In this document: positions 63,711 to 64,000 of the stretch, piece by piece
Numbering within the stretch: position 1 is the stretch's first letter
Layout: each line of letters opens with the position of its first letter
Assembly: GCA_018907035.1 (NCBI GenBank)
Contig: JACCIC010000014.1
Location: forward strand, 4,947,501 to 5,011,500
From: Sycobia sp. Sy_11
Lineage: Eukaryota > Arthropoda > Insecta > Hymenoptera > Epichrysomallidae
Length of the DNA stretch: 64,000 bases
Direction: 5' to 3'
Program-made: the position numbers and the translations under genes
The notes under the pieces: model-generated
Databases searched by the model: none
Told to the model about the DNA's origin: nothing
Seen by the model: the letters and a program-made list of their open reading frames with translations, nothing else

Positions 63711-63942
63711 CATGTTTTATGTAAGTATATATCCACCAAAAAAATCTCGAACGAACAATTATACGGAGCTTCGTACATGTACTTGTTCCTGTGATACACG
63801 CGCACCGATCCAAGGGCTACAATTAAAACTGTCTCGAGACGACATAAATGTCCGTTATACGCCTCAGCCCCCCCCCCTGCCGCGGTGGACCGATACGTTC
63901 TTTCGTACACACGCACGTTGCGTGCGCGCGCAAATACAGATT

Positions 63943-63950
63943 TATATATC

Positions 63951-64000
<50 letters not shown>
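63943..64000. repeat. (TA)n microsatellite at window edge
   Basis: TA array with an AATAT phase break, running to the last base. Its true length is unknown. Confidence 0.9.

Overview
This is eukaryotic, almost certainly insect, genomic DNA, and almost all of it is non-coding. CpG dinucleotides are abundant, dinucleotide microsatellites are very dense (about 40 TA arrays and about 20 GA/CT arrays of 30 bp or more in 64 kb), introns look typical of insects, and the one clear protein has an insect/animal-type architecture. A hymenopteran, perhaps an ant, fits best. That placement is inferred from genome style, not from a diagnostic gene.

The only confident gene is the first coding exon of a mex-3 (MEX3-type KH-domain RNA-binding protein) homologue on the minus strand, 34988 down to 34559. 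It ends at a consensus splice donor inside the GXXG loop of the first KH domain. The rest of the protein (remainder of KH1, KH2 and downstream) was not found in the 34.5 kb to the left. I therefore read 1-34558 as part of one very long mex-3 intron running off the left edge. That intron is moderately GC- and CpG-rich and full of CT/GA, TA, CA/GT and ATGT arrays, with no other recognisable gene.

35.0-36.5 kb holds the presumptive 5' UTR and upstream region of mex-3, still CpG-rich. At about 36.6 kb the composition switches to AT-rich DNA, which continues to the right edge. It is interrupted by short CpG-rich islands near 46.9, 49.5, 55.5, 59.8-60.8 and 62.5 kb; GA/CT arrays in this half are nearly confined to those islands. 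The AT-rich half contains a dead Penelope-like reverse transcriptase fragment (52.6-53.0 kb, minus), a three-copy repeat family (48.2-50.6 kb, two copies inverted) whose end motif recurs at the broken edge of that fragment, scattered coding-like debris (43.5-44.4 and 54.1-54.4 kb), and one possible small spliced ORF (45.4-45.8 kb).

I saw no CRISPR array, operon, tRNA, rRNA or intact transposon, and no convincing novel multi-gene system. The best leads are the mex-3 locus with its giant microsatellite-laden intron, the Penelope-associated repeats, the compositional boundary with its tracking of GA/CT arrays, several perfect hairpins and the small spliced ORF.
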